DNA of 64,000 nucleotides from Cognatishimia maritima (GTDB lineage Bacteria > Pseudomonadota > Alphaproteobacteria > Rhodobacterales > Rhodobacteraceae): assembly GCF_900129685.1 (NCBI RefSeq), contig NZ_FQWM01000001.1, positions 248,001-312,000 of the forward strand. The letters run 5' to 3'. A program made the position numbers and the translations under genes. The notes under the pieces were generated by a model. The model ran no database searches and was not told the origin of the DNA. It was given only the letters and a program-made list of their open reading frames with translations. Below are positions 28,053-37,462 of the stretch, one piece after another. Positions within the stretch are counted from its first letter, which is position 1. Each line of letters begins with the position of its first letter.

Positions 28053-29273
28053 ATGAAGAAACTAAAAGCATTTCTGATCGCAGCGGTCGCAGTGGGCACA
28101 ATTGCCTTTACGCCTGAGAACCTGAGCGCACAAAGCCAGTTCAGTCCGGTGGCCACGGTCAATGAAATGGTTGTGACGCGATACGAATTGGAACAGCGCG
28201 CGCAGTTTTACAAGGTAATCCGCCGCCTTGGAAATCTTGAGAAAATCGCGCTGGATGACCTGATCGAAGACCGTTTGAAGATGTTGGCCGCAAGGGAGCT
28301 TGGGATCGAGATCAACGATGAACAGCTTAAGGCGGGCATGGACGAATTTGCGGGTCGGGCCAACCTGAGCAGCGAAGATTTTATCGCCGCCATTACGCGT
28401 GAAGGCATTGAAGTTCAGACATTCCGCGATTTTGTCCGTGTCGGCCTGATGTGGCGCGGTGTGGTGCAGGCGCGGTTCCGGGGCCGTGTGCAAATTTCTG
28501 ACGCAGAAATCGACGCTGCACTTGGCAGTTCCGGGCAGGCAGGTCTGCGGGTGTTACTGTCCGAGATCATCCTACCACTGACCCCAGAAAACGAAGCGCA
28601 GGCGCGCGACTTGGCGGCTCAGATCAGCAGCCTTACATCCTCGCGCGAATTTGCAGATGCGGCGCGCCGTTTTTCTGCGGCGGGGTCTCGGAACAACGAC
28701 GGACGTTTGGATTGGTTGCCGTTGACTCGCCTTCCGGCTCCGCTGCAGCCTGTTATTTTGGAACTGAAACCCGGAGAGGTTTCCGCGCCCATCGAGTTAG
28801 AAGGCGCGATTGCGATTTTCCAAATGCGCGGCGTCGAAGAAATGCCCGTGCAAAAATCTGCCGTGGCCGCAATTGAATACGGTGTTTTGCGCCTGCCCGG
28901 CGGGCGTAGTGCCGAAACATTGGCGCGGGCCGAAGACATTCGTGGTTCGATCGACACGTGCGATGACCTTTATGGAGTGAACTTTGGTGGGCCTGATGAG
29001 GCGCTGACCATTCAATCACAGCAACCGGCAGAGATACCGCGTGACATCGCGCTGGAACTCGCCAAGCTGGATCGGCACGAAGTGTCCACTGCCCTCACCT
29101 CTCAGGATGGTAGCCAGTTGCTGTTTGTCATGCTGTGTGGCCGCACCGCCAGCGTGAACGAAGAAGCCAGCCGCGAAGACGTGTTAAGCGCTCTGCGCAA
29201 TCGTCGCCTGAGTTCCTATGCCGATGGCTATCTGGAACAGCTGCGCGCGGATGCAAAGATAGAGATCAAATGA
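28053..29273 (+). CDS. surA: periplasmic peptidyl-prolyl isomerase/chaperone SurA-like
   Basis: 406 residues with a signal peptide (about 1-28), an N-terminal SurA_N helical domain (about 32-150) and one parvulin-type rotamase domain (about 165-270). SurA escorts outer-membrane proteins, including LptD, to the Bam complex. It begins four bases after lptD with GAGG before the ATG; a 48-residue extension into lptD is not used. E. coli SurA has two parvulin domains; one is usual in this group. Confidence 0.9.
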   Translation: MKKLKAFLIAAVAVGTIAFTPENLSAQSQFSPVATVNEMVVTRYELEQRAQFYKVIRRLGNLEKIALDDLIEDRLKMLAARELGIEINDEQLKAGMDEFAGRANLSSEDFIAAITREGIEVQTFRDFVRVGLMWRGVVQARFRGRVQISDAEIDAALGSSGQAGLRVLLSEIILPLTPENEAQARDLAAQISSLTSSREFADAARRFSAAGSRNNDGRLDWLPLTRLPAPLQPVILELKPGEVSAPIELEGAIAIFQMRGVEEMPVQKSAVAAIEYGVLRLPGGRSAETLARAEDIRGSIDTCDDLYGVNFGGPDEALTIQSQQPAEIPRDIALELAKLDRHEVSTALTSQDGSQLLFVMLCGRTASVNEEASREDVLSALRNRRLSSYADGYLEQLRADAKIEIK

Positions 29274-30250
29274 CACTTGCCCCTATCGCGCTGACCTCCG
29301 GTGAACCTGCGGGTGTCGGGTTGGAGCTTGCTGAGAAAGCGTGGGAGGCCCTGCGTAAAGAATTGGTGTTCTTTCTGATAGCCGATCCTGCGCATTTGCC
29401 GGGCCATGTGCCGCATGAAGTGATCCAAGGCCCGTCCGAAGCCGCTGACGTGATGCCGCGCGCCCTGCCCATTTTGGCGCATCCATTTTTTGGGGAAGCC
29501 ACAGCCGGCCAGCCTGATCCGAACAATGCGGAATCTGTGGTAGATGTGATCTCGCGCGCGGTTGATCTTGCCATGACTGGCGCGGCTTCGGCTGTCTGCA
29601 CGGCTCCGATCAACAAGAAAGCCTTGAAAGACGGCACGGATTTCCCTTGGCCCGGCCATACGGAATTTCTGGCCTATCTGGCGGGTGTTGACCGCGTCGT
29701 TATGATGCTTGCCTGCGATCAGCTGCGGGTGGTGCCAACCACCATCCACATCGCGCTGAAGGATGTGCCGAGCACGCTGACGGCTGCTTTATTGCGCGAA
29801 ACGATTGAAATCACACGAAACGGCCTGCAAGACTACTTTGGCCTGCAAGAACCACGTCTTGCCGTAGCGGGGCTGAACCCGCATGCGGGTGAAGGCGGGG
29901 CGATGGGACTGGAAGATGCCGACCTGATCGTGCCGGTATTGAACGATCTGGTGGCGCAGGGCTACGACTTGTCAGGCCCCCTGCCCGCTGACACCATGTT
30001 TCACGCAGCCGCCCGCGCGCGATATGATGCGGCGATCTGCATGTATCACGATCAGGCGCTGATCCCGATCAAAACCCTGGATTTCGACAAGGGCGTCAAT
30101 GTCACGCTTGGCCTGCCCTTTGTGCGCACATCGCCCGATCATGGCACGGCTTTTGACATAGCCGGTAAAGGCATCGCCAATCCAAGCAGCACTATCGAAG
30201 CGCTGCGGCTTGCGGCAAAAATGGCATCTGCGCACCAAACCACGACCTAA
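29270..30250 (+). CDS. pdxA: 4-hydroxythreonine-4-phosphate dehydrogenase
   Basis: 326 residues from the ATG at 29270 (ATGA overlap with surA). PdxA features include ALTSGEPAGVG, APINKKAL with the substrate Lys, WPGHTEFLAYL with a metal-binding His, YHDQALIPIK and RTSPDHGTAFDIAG. It oxidises 4-phosphohydroxy-L-threonine in pyridoxal phosphate synthesis. The surA-pdxA-rsmA order is a conserved proteobacterial arrangement. Confidence 0.97.
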   Translation: MTLAPIALTSGEPAGVGLELAEKAWEALRKELVFFLIADPAHLPGHVPHEVIQGPSEAADVMPRALPILAHPFFGEATAGQPDPNNAESVVDVISRAVDLAMTGAASAVCTAPINKKALKDGTDFPWPGHTEFLAYLAGVDRVVMMLACDQLRVVPTTIHIALKDVPSTLTAALLRETIEITRNGLQDYFGLQEPRLAVAGLNPHAGEGGAMGLEDADLIVPVLNDLVAQGYDLSGPLPADTMFHAAARARYDAAICMYHDQALIPIKTLDFDKGVNVTLGLPFVRTSPDHGTAFDIAGKGIANPSSTIEALRLAAKMASAHQTTT

Positions 30251-30297
30251 CGGACCGGTCGCATCCCCGCTGATCCGACCAGAGAGATACAGACATA

Positions 30298-31140
30298 ATG
30301 GCAAGCATAGATACACTCCCTCCTTTGCGAGATGTCATCACAACCCATGGGCTGTCTGCCCGGAAATCTCTTGGGCAGAACTTTCTGCTTGATCTGAACC
30401 TCACGGCGAAAATCGCACGGCAAGCGGGCGATCTGACCGAATGTGACGTGCTTGAAATTGGCCCCGGACCGGGCGGGCTAACGCGGGGTCTGCTGGCGGA
30501 AGGCGCACGTCGCGTTTTGGCGATTGAGAAAGATCAGCGCTGCATGCCCGCGCTGGCAGAAATCTCTGAGGCCTATCCGGGGCGGCTTGAGGTCATCAAC
30601 GGCGACGCGCTTGAAGTTGACGCGCTGAGCCATCTGACACCGCCGATCCGAATTGCGGCCAACTTACCCTACAATGTGGGTACAGAACTTTTGGTGCGTT
30701 GGCTAACGCCGAAGGAATGGCCGCCCTTCTGGCAAAGCCTGACCTTAATGTTTCAGAAAGAAGTCGCAGAGCGGATCGTCGCGGAACCAGGCAGTAAAGC
30801 CTATGGGCGTCTTGCGATCCTGTCTCAATGGCGTGCGGACGCAAAGATTGTGCTGCACCTACCGCCAGAAGCCTTTTCGCCGCCACCAAAGGTCCACAGC
30901 GCCGTCGTGCATCTTAGTGCTTTGGAAACCCCGCGTTTTGAAGCCGATGCCGCGGTTTTGTCGCGTGTGGTTGCAGCGGCCTTCAACCAACGCCGAAAGA
31001 TGCTGCGCGCATCTTTGAAATCGGTTGCCCCCAATATCGAGGATCGCCTTATTGCGGCGGGGATCAAACCCACGGATCGTGCCGAAGTCGTTCCGCTTGA
31101 GGCCTTCTGTGCCTTAGCCCGCGAAGTTGTGAAACCTTAG
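30298..31140 (+). CDS. rsmA: 16S rRNA dimethyladenosine transferase RsmA (KsgA)
   Basis: A 280-residue SAM-dependent methyltransferase that dimethylates A1518 and A1519 of 16S rRNA. Motifs: [15 protein letters not shown] loop [13 protein letters not shown] (about 55-67), acidic E-K-D after the second strand and catalytic NLPYNVG (about 122). It follows pdxA by 47 bases and is closed by a strong terminator. Confidence 0.97.
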   Translation: MASIDTLPPLRDVITTHGLSARKSLGQNFLLDLNLTAKIARQAGDLTECDVLEIGPGPGGLTRGLLAEGARRVLAIEKDQRCMPALAEISEAYPGRLEVINGDALEVDALSHLTPPIRIAANLPYNVGTELLVRWLTPKEWPPFWQSLTLMFQKEVAERIVAEPGSKAYGRLAILSQWRADAKIVLHLPPEAFSPPPKVHSAVVHLSALETPRFEADAAVLSRVVAAAFNQRRKMLRASLKSVAPNIEDRLIAAGIKPTDRAEVVPLEAFCALAREVVKP

Positions 31141-31148
31141 AAATAAAT

Positions 31149-31177
31149 AACCCGGGCTTGGCCCGGGTTTGTTTTTT
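31149..31177 (+). terminator. terminator after rsmA
   Basis: Perfect 9-bp stem AACCCGGGC / GCCCGGGTT with a 3-base loop, followed by TGTTTTTT. It closes the lptF-rsmA block and may also serve the DUF4167 gene from the other side. Confidence 0.9.
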
Positions 31178-31187
31178 CTCGCGAAAC

Positions 31188-31811
31188 TTATTCAGCTGCC
31201 TTTGGCTCTTCTACCGGCGCTGCCTCGGCTTTGGGTTTGCGCGGGCGGCGTGGTTTTGGCGCAGGCTTTTCCGCTACGGCTTCATCCGAGACCTCAGCAG
31301 CGTCATCCTGCTTCTTTGGGCGTCGGCCGCGCTTGGGCTTTTCAGCTGCTTCCGGCGTTTCCACCAGGCCGCTGTCGTTCTCGCCGTCGATCACATCCAG
31401 AGAGTCATCTGTCGATTGCATCTGATCAGAGCCGTCCGCATTGCCAGTAGGCGCGTTGCTTTCGCGTTCCTGACGTTCGGCACGCGCGGCGCGTTCACGG
31501 TCGCGTTCGGCTTGACGTTCACGGTTCTGGCGTTCCTGTTCTTCGCGACGCGCTTCCATTTCACGCTGCGCTTCGCTTAGCATGCGCAGGTAATGTTCTG
31601 CGTGTTGTTGGAAGTTTTCCGTCGCGACACGGTCATTGCCAAGCTGCGCGTCACGGGCAAGCTGGTTGTATTTGTCGATAATCTGTTGCGGCGTACCGCG
31701 CACCTTCCCCTCGGGTCCATTGCTGTCAAAAACGCGATTGACGATGTTCCCGGAAGGACGGTTGTTGTTGCGGTTATTTTTGTTCCGCGAACGGGATTTC
31801 TGAGATCTCAT
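31188..31811 (-). CDS. DUF4167 domain protein
   Basis: 207 residues from the ATG at 31811. The N terminus is Arg/Asn-rich and leads into the DUF4167 core (GKVRGTPQQIIDKYNQLARDAQLGNDR split at residues about 33-60). A charged Glu/Arg coiled coil (about 75-110) follows, then a Lys/Pro/Ala-rich low-complexity tail with basic RGRRPKK and PRRPRK patches. A nucleic-acid or ribosome role is likely from composition but unproven. It follows prfA-prmC, as in most alphaproteobacteria. Confidence 0.9.
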   Translation of the reverse strand: MRSQKSRSRNKNNRNNNRPSGNIVNRVFDSNGPEGKVRGTPQQIIDKYNQLARDAQLGNDRVATENFQQHAEHYLRMLSEAQREMEARREEQERQNRERQAERDRERAARAERQERESNAPTGNADGSDQMQSTDDSLDVIDGENDSGLVETPEAAEKPKRGRRPKKQDDAAEVSDEAVAEKPAPKPRRPRKPKAEAAPVEEPKAAE

Positions 31812-31997
31812 GGTATAGAAGTCCAGCCCTGAATTCACTGCTTGCGATGACCCTACATGTGCACTGTGCACCACAGCTTTGGTCACCAAATTTTTGGCTT
31901 GGCGTTCAGCGGGACCGCAAAAGCATCCACCGCATGAACATTTCCTGAGTACCCTCCCCCGTGTGGGCTTACAAGAGCTTTCGTCGATTTTTGTGAA

Positions 31998-32022
31998 AAT
32001 ATTGCAAACTGGGTGCAATATT
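31998..32022. repeat. inverted repeat between DUF4167 gene and prmC
   Basis: A perfect AATATTGCA / TGCAATATT inverted repeat with a 7-base spacer, ending eight bases from the prmC stop. Leftward it is followed by TTTTCAC, so it may terminate prmC, or it could be an operator for the DUF4167 gene. Confidence 0.55.
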
Positions 32023-32029
32023 CCGCGCC

Positions 32030-32866
32030 TTAAGCAGGTTTTCGCCCCAAAACCACACGATCCCGACCATCCAAATCTGGTAAAATAACCACATCGGTCA
32101 GTCCATGAGCTTTGAAAATCGCAGCAACGTCTGGCCCCTGTTTCCAACCAATTTCAACCAACAAGCGCCCATCGGGGCGCAGGTGCTTTGCGGTGCCTGC
32201 TGCAAGTACACGATACGGCGAAAGTCCATCTCCACCGGGTGTCAAAGCCAGGTGTGGATCATGCAGCGCAACATCAGGGTCCAAATGGGCCATTTCAGCT
32301 TCGGTAATATAGGGGGGATTGGAGACGATCAGATCAAAGGTGTCTTCAACACGATCAAACCAGTCCGATACCATCGTGGTCAAACGATCCGCGACGCCGA
32401 TATGGTGCGCATTGCGTCGCGTGACCTCCAAACAGGGCCGGCTGACATCTGTGCTGACTGCGCGTGAATCGGGCCACTCCGCCAAAAGCGTGACACCAAT
32501 GATGCCGCTGCCACAGCCAAGATCGATCAGACGCTCTGGAACGGGGCCCTTCAATGCTTCGGCAATCAATGTCTCTGTCTCAGGACGCGGGTCCAAAACG
32601 TCTGGGGTAACTTCGAACTGCCGCCCCCAAAAACTGCGCCGTCCAAGAATGCGAGAGACAGGTTCACGCGCCGACCGTCTGGCCAGATAGCCATGAAACA
32701 CCTTCACTTGATCCTCACTGACAACCCATTCCGGCTCTAACGTGAGGCGCGCGACCGGCATACCAATCGCCTCTGCCAGCAACACCCGCGCATCGCGCTC
32801 TGGCCCGGGAACACCTGCATCCCGAAGAACGCGCGTGCCCTCCATCAGAACGCTGCGCAGTTGCAT
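32030..32866 (-). CDS. prmC: peptide chain release factor N5-glutamine methyltransferase
   Basis: 278 residues from ATG 32866 (or 279 from the GTG one codon earlier). The SAM fold shows LIDLGCGSGIIGV and the catalytic VSNPPYIT, which hold the glutamine of the GGQ loop. It methylates PrfA and PrfB. Its start overlaps the prfA stop (GTGATG), so enzyme and substrate are translationally coupled. Confidence 0.96.
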   Translation of the reverse strand: MQLRSVLMEGTRVLRDAGVPGPERDARVLLAEAIGMPVARLTLEPEWVVSEDQVKVFHGYLARRSAREPVSRILGRRSFWGRQFEVTPDVLDPRPETETLIAEALKGPVPERLIDLGCGSGIIGVTLLAEWPDSRAVSTDVSRPCLEVTRRNAHHIGVADRLTTMVSDWFDRVEDTFDLIVSNPPYITEAEMAHLDPDVALHDPHLALTPGGDGLSPYRVLAAGTAKHLRPDGRLLVEIGWKQGPDVAAIFKAHGLTDVVILPDLDGRDRVVLGRKPA

Positions 32867-33918
32867 CACTGCATCTCGGCCAGTTGTGCTGCCTGATCAT
32901 CTGCGGTCAGTGCGTCGATGATCTCATCGAGATCGCCCTGCATCACCTGATCCAACTTATAAAGCGTCAGGTTGATACGGTGATCTGTCATGCGGCCTTG
33001 GGGGAAGTTGTATGTGCGGATACGTTCCGATCGATCGCCGGAGCCGACCTGCGATTTCCGATCTGCCGACCGTTCGCTGTCGATCCGCTGCCGCTCCATA
33101 CCGTAAAGCCGGGCCTTGAGAACCTGCATCGCGATTTCGCGGTTGCGGTGCTGAGATTTCTCAGAGGAGGTCACAACGATGCCACTTGGGATGTGGGTGA
33201 TACGTACCGCAGAATCCGTGGTGTTCACGTGCTGCCCGCCTGCCCCGGAACTGCGCATTGTGTCGATACGAATGTCACCTGCGTCAATATGAATGTCGAC
33301 GTCATCGGCTTCAGGCAGGACCGCCACAGTTGCCGCCGACGTATGAATACGCCCACCGCTTTCCGTTGTCGGTACGCGCTGAACGCGATGCACACCGCTT
33401 TCGTATTTCAGCCGCGCAAAGACGTTTTCGCCTTTGATATGACCAACCACTTCTTTGATCCCGCCCAATTCTGTGGCGCTTTCTTCGATGATCTCAAAGG
33501 TCCAGCCCCGCGCCTCGGAATAGCGCTGATACATGCGCAATAGGTCGCCTGCGAACAACGCTGCCTCATCGCCGCCAGTGCCCGGTCGGATTTCGATCAT
33601 GGCTGGGCGTGCATCGGCTTCGTCCTTGGGCAACAAAGCGATTTGCAATGCCTTTTCCGCCTCGGGCAGTTGCGCCCTCAGGCCGGGCAGTTCCTCTTCG
33701 GCCAATTCGCGCATGTCGGGATCATCCAACATCGATTCGGCCTCTTCCAGATCGGCCAACAACTGTTTGTAGGCCGCGATCTGCTCAACCAACGGGCGCA
33801 GCTCAGAATATTCTTTGGCCAGCGCCGCGATATCCGCACCCGCTGCACCATCTGCCATCTGCGCTTCGAGGTACTCAAAACGCTGGGCGATTTGTTCAAG
33901 ACGATCAAATGGAACCAT
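32866..33918 (-). CDS. prfA: peptide chain release factor 1
   Basis: A 350-residue class I release factor for UAA and UAG. The GGQ peptidyl-hydrolysis loop reads [14 protein letters not shown] (near residue 227); the codon-recognition region with the PxT-type motif lies around 185 (RVPTTES). A long helical N terminus is present. AGGAAGG precedes the ATG. It is followed by prmC and is divergent from a small secreted protein gene. Confidence 0.97.
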   Translation of the reverse strand: MVPFDRLEQIAQRFEYLEAQMADGAAGADIAALAKEYSELRPLVEQIAAYKQLLADLEEAESMLDDPDMRELAEEELPGLRAQLPEAEKALQIALLPKDEADARPAMIEIRPGTGGDEAALFAGDLLRMYQRYSEARGWTFEIIEESATELGGIKEVVGHIKGENVFARLKYESGVHRVQRVPTTESGGRIHTSAATVAVLPEADDVDIHIDAGDIRIDTMRSSGAGGQHVNTTDSAVRITHIPSGIVVTSSEKSQHRNREIAMQVLKARLYGMERQRIDSERSADRKSQVGSGDRSERIRTYNFPQGRMTDHRINLTLYKLDQVMQGDLDEIIDALTADDQAAQLAEMQ

Positions 33919-33979
33919 GGCGCTACCTTCCTGATCAGGCGGGTTTGGTCAAGAGGTGATCCTGTGATAGAATTGACCT

Positions 33980-34279
33980 ATGCGCATATTGTCGTCCCTG
34001 ATCCTGATTTGCCTCTCGGTGCCCGGATGGGCCGATGTCATTTCTCCGAAAGGAAAAGTGATCGACTGCTATTGCACAGACAAAGCTGGCAGTCGCGTTG
34101 AACTTGGCGAAATGATCTGCCTGCAGGTCGACGGGCGCATGTTTATGGCGCAATGTCAGATGTCTCAGAATGTGCCCATGTGGCGGGAAATTTCACCAGG
34201 GTGCCTTAGTTCGGACGCCGGTGCGGTAGGTGGACAAAGCGTCAACCCTGCGATTCACGCAGGCCAGTCAGCGTCCTAA
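33980..34279 (+). CDS. small secreted Cys-rich protein of unknown function
   Basis: 99 residues: signal peptide (about 1-18, ending WAD) and a mature part with five cysteines, the first two as CYC. No haem CxxCH or zinc pattern is complete, so disulfide bonding in the periplasm is the simplest reading. I do not recognise a Pfam family. It lies divergently beside prfA, 61 bases from its start, and upstream of mazG. Confidence 0.7.
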   Translation: MRILSSLILICLSVPGWADVISPKGKVIDCYCTDKAGSRVELGEMICLQVDGRMFMAQCQMSQNVPMWREISPGCLSSDAGAVGGQSVNPAIHAGQSAS

Positions 34280-34397
34280 CATCTTCTCTTTCACCGTCTT
34301 TCCTTGCTTGCGCTGAAACTGCGCTCTCTTTACTCGCGTCCGGCCTTCCAGTTTGATACGACACAAACATTACTGGCAGAGAAATCCGGAGCAGCGC

Positions 34398-35234
34398 ATG
34401 ACCGACCTCATTCACGACCCCAAAGGCGGCATGCCACGTTTGCTTGAGATCATGCGCCGCCTGCGGGACCCAGAAACCGGTTGCCCATGGGACATCGAGC
34501 AAGATTTCAGCACCATCGCGCCCTACACCATCGAGGAAGCCTATGAAGTGGCAGACGCGATTGAGCGGCAAGAATGGGATGAACTAAAGGGCGAATTGGG
34601 CGATTTGCTGTTTCAATCTGTGTTCCACGCGCAGATGGCATCAGAGAAAGGCTTGTTTGATTTCAACGATGTGGCGGACACGATGTCGGACAAAATGGTT
34701 GCCCGGCATCCGCATGTTTTTGGCGACGAAAACCGCGAAAAGTCCGCCGAACAACAGACCAAAGATTGGGAAACCATCAAGGCGGCAGAACGCGCGGATA
34801 AGGCGCAATCTGGCACTTTGGACGGCGTTGCGGTTGGCCTACCTGCATTGTTGCGCGCCGTCAAACTTCAAAAACGCGCGGCACGTGTCGGATTTGATTG
34901 GCCTGACGCCTCGCATGTTCTTGCGAAGATCGTTGAGGAAAGCCACGAGCTGGCCGAGGCACGCGACAGTCTGACCCAATCTGAAATCGAGGAAGAATTT
35001 GGCGATTTGCTGTTTGTTATGGCCAACCTCGCGCGGCACATGAACGTCGAGCCAGAAGCCGCGCTGCGCGCCACAAACGCCAAGTTTACGCGCCGCTTTC
35101 AAGGTGTTGAGGCCAAGCTTGCCCAAAGAGGCAAAAAACCAGAGCAATCAGACCTCGCCGAAATGGACGCGCTTTGGGATGAGGTGAAAGCCGAGGAAAA
35201 AGCGGCAAAAAACCGCGACAAAATACCCGACTAA
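34398..35234 (+). CDS. mazG: nucleoside triphosphate pyrophosphohydrolase MazG
   Basis: 278 residues from the ATG at 34398. Two MazG domains are present: the first with EEAYEVADAIE and ELGDLLFQSVFHA (about 38-70), the second with EESHELAEARD and EFGDLLFVMANLARH (about 180-220), each with the ExxE/ExxD magnesium-binding set. It hydrolyses non-canonical or excess NTPs to NMP and pyrophosphate and lowers ppGpp in E. coli. Length is normal for the full two-domain form. Confidence 0.95.
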   Translation: MTDLIHDPKGGMPRLLEIMRRLRDPETGCPWDIEQDFSTIAPYTIEEAYEVADAIERQEWDELKGELGDLLFQSVFHAQMASEKGLFDFNDVADTMSDKMVARHPHVFGDENREKSAEQQTKDWETIKAAERADKAQSGTLDGVAVGLPALLRAVKLQKRAARVGFDWPDASHVLAKIVEESHELAEARDSLTQSEIEEEFGDLLFVMANLARHMNVEPEAALRATNAKFTRRFQGVEAKLAQRGKKPEQSDLAEMDALWDEVKAEEKAAKNRDKIPD

Positions 35235-35321
35235 ACTTTTCAGGTATTGACCCGACCAAAAAACTCGGATTAAAGCTGCGCCATCGAAATTTACACCGAA
35301 ACCATAACGAATGGCTCTGAA

Positions 35322-36335
35322 ATGTCCGTGAATATCAAATCAACCATCTTCGCAGCCGCCGCCACGATGATCGCCTTGCCTGCAGTCGCAGAAGAGGTGA
35401 ATGTTTATTCCTATCGTCAACCAGACCTCATCAAACCGTTAACCGATGCCTTCACCGAAGAAACCGGTATCAAAGTTAACGTTGCCTACCTTGAAAAAGG
35501 TATGATCGAACGTCTGCAGGCCGAAGGCAGCCGCTCCCCGGCGGATGTGATCCTAACCGTGGATATTTCGCGCCTCGCTGCTGTCGTGAATGCGGGTTTG
35601 ACTCAGCCTGTGGAAAGCGACGCCCTCAATACAAACGTACCAGCCGACTTCCGGGATCCCGAAGGTCACTGGTTCGGTCTAACCACTCGCGCGCGCATTA
35701 TCTATGCCTCCAAAGACCGTGTGGCCGAGGGTGAAGTCACCACCTACGAAGACCTCGCCGACCCCAAATGGGAAGGCCGCATCTGCACCCGCTCCGGCAC
35801 GCACGCCTATAACGTGGCGTTGACCTCCGCGATGTTGCACCACCATGGTGAGGCGGAGACACAAGCCTGGCTCGAAGGCGTGAAATCCAATCTCGCGCGC
35901 AAGCCACAGGGCAATGACCGCGCGCAGGTCAAGGCGATCTGGGCAGGCGAATGTGATATCTCTGTTGGCAACACCTACTACATGGGCAAAATGCTGGAAG
36001 ACGACGAGCAAAAGGCCTGGGCAGACAGCGTCAATGTGATCTTCCCAACCTTTGAGAACGGCGGCACCCATGTGAACGTCTCTGGCGTCGCTATGACCAA
36101 AGCCGCTCCTAACAAAGAAGCGGCGCTGAAAATGATGGAATTTCTGACCTCACCAAAGGCGCAGGAAATCTATGCAGCAGCAAACTACGAATACCCAATT
36201 GCCGCAGGCACCGAAGCCATTGAACTCGTGCAGGGCTGGGGCACCTTTGAAGCGGACGGTGTCAACCTGATGACATTGGCAGGGAACCGCGATGCGGCCC
36301 TGAAGCTGATCGAAACCGTGGATTTTGACGGCTAA
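35322..36335 (+). CDS. Fe(3+) ABC transporter periplasmic-binding protein (FbpA/FutA type)
   Basis: A 337-residue exported binding protein: signal peptide about 1-23, then EEVNVYSYRQPDLIKP typical of the ferric-iron family, and the tyrosine-containing hinge SVGNTYYMGKML that supplies two neighbouring Tyr ligands for iron. No permease or ATPase gene is adjacent; a strong terminator follows at once, so its transporter partners must be encoded elsewhere. I see no clear iron-responsive operator in the 87 bases before it. Confidence 0.92.
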   Translation: MSVNIKSTIFAAAATMIALPAVAEEVNVYSYRQPDLIKPLTDAFTEETGIKVNVAYLEKGMIERLQAEGSRSPADVILTVDISRLAAVVNAGLTQPVESDALNTNVPADFRDPEGHWFGLTTRARIIYASKDRVAEGEVTTYEDLADPKWEGRICTRSGTHAYNVALTSAMLHHHGEAETQAWLEGVKSNLARKPQGNDRAQVKAIWAGECDISVGNTYYMGKMLEDDEQKAWADSVNVIFPTFENGGTHVNVSGVAMTKAAPNKEAALKMMEFLTSPKAQEIYAAANYEYPIAAGTEAIELVQGWGTFEADGVNLMTLAGNRDAALKLIETVDFDG

Positions 36336-36360
36336 GTCATTTCAAAAACGAACAAGTCTT

Positions 36361-36385
36361 GGGGCGCCACGTGCGCCCCTTTTTC
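36361..36385 (+). terminator. terminator after the iron-binding-protein gene
   Basis: 7-bp stem GGGGCGC / GCGCCCC with a CACGT loop followed by TTTTTCTTTT. Confidence 0.85.
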
Positions 36386-36389
36386 TTTT

Positions 36390-36449
36390 CACCTTTGCAT
36401 AAACACTTCGGGGTGAGGCCACAGGCCGAGGGGCAGCGCCCCTCCGCTT
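36390..36449 (+). repeat. tandem-hairpin intergenic repeat, copy 1
   Basis: Begins CACCTTTGCA, then GGCC-ACA-GGCC and a perfect 7-bp hairpin GAGGGGC-AGC-GCCCCTC (36428-36444). A related element with the same lead and two hairpins is at 45138. Similar elements follow genes in many Rhodobacteraceae, by my recollection; function unknown. Confidence 0.7.
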
Positions 36450-36517
36450 AGTGCACAGCCATGACTGGACATCGCTTCATAGAACCCGCAGTCTGAGCCA
36501 AATGACAGGCGAGACGC

Positions 36518-37462
36518 ATGAGCCCCCGACGCAAAATCATCATTGATACAGACCCCGGCCAAGACGATGCCGCCGCCATCATGCTGGCGCTCGGCAGCCC
36601 GGAACTGGAGGTTCTTGGCATCACCTGCGTGGCGGGCAATGTCCCGCTTACCAGAACGCAGGAAAACGCGCGCATCGTCTGTGAATGGGCAGGGCGCCCC
36701 GATATGGCGGTCTATGCCGGGTGCGATCGGCCCCTGTCCCGTGAACTGGTCACGGCAGAACATGTACATGGGCGCACCGGCCTTAATGGACCTAATCCGC
36801 TGCCGGTACCGACGATGCCCCTCCAAGAGCAACACGCGGTTGATTTCATCATCGACACACTGCGCACAGAGCCGTCCAAAAGCGTGACACTCTGCACGTT
36901 GGGGCCGCTCACAAATGTTGCAACCGCCCTGACCAAAGCGCCGGAAATTGTGCCACGCATCAAAGAAATCGTGATGATGGGCGGGGCGTATTTCGAGGTA
37001 GGCAACATCACGCCAGCGGCCGAATTCAACATTTATGTCGACCCGGAATCCGCTGATATTGTGTTCAAATCTGGAGTTTCGCTTGTCGTCATGCCGCTAG
37101 ATGTGACGCATAGGGCGCTGACGACACCTGCGCGCGTTCAAGCTTTCAGAGACATTGGGACCGTCGCTGGTATCGCAATGGCAGATATGCTTGCGTTCTT
37201 TGAACGATTTGACGTGGAAAAATATGGCTCCGAAGGAGGCCCGCTGCATGATCCCTGCGTCATTGCCTATCTGCTACGGCCTGACTTGTTTAAGGGCCGT
37301 CACATCAACGTGCAGATTGAAACCCAGTCCCAATTGACGCTCGGCATGACCGTGGCGGACTATTGGCGCGTCACAGACCATGCTCCCAACGCGATGTTCA
37401 TGCAGGACATCGATGCTGACGGATACTTTGCCCTTTTGACCGAACGGATCGCAACCCTATGA
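36518..37462 (+). CDS. nucleoside hydrolase (IU-NH family)
   Basis: A 314-residue enzyme opening with KIIIDTDPGQDDAAAI, the calcium-binding Asp cluster that defines the family, and containing MGGAYFEVGNITPAAEFN and DVTH near 197 for the active site. It splits the N-glycosidic bond of ribonucleosides. Substrate (purine, pyrimidine or mixed) cannot be fixed from these motifs. Its stop overlaps the next gene by 4 nt. Confidence 0.95.
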   Translation: MSPRRKIIIDTDPGQDDAAAIMLALGSPELEVLGITCVAGNVPLTRTQENARIVCEWAGRPDMAVYAGCDRPLSRELVTAEHVHGRTGLNGPNPLPVPTMPLQEQHAVDFIIDTLRTEPSKSVTLCTLGPLTNVATALTKAPEIVPRIKEIVMMGGAYFEVGNITPAAEFNIYVDPESADIVFKSGVSLVVMPLDVTHRALTTPARVQAFRDIGTVAGIAMADMLAFFERFDVEKYGSEGGPLHDPCVIAYLLRPDLFKGRHINVQIETQSQLTLGMTVADYWRVTDHAPNAMFMQDIDADGYFALLTERIATL

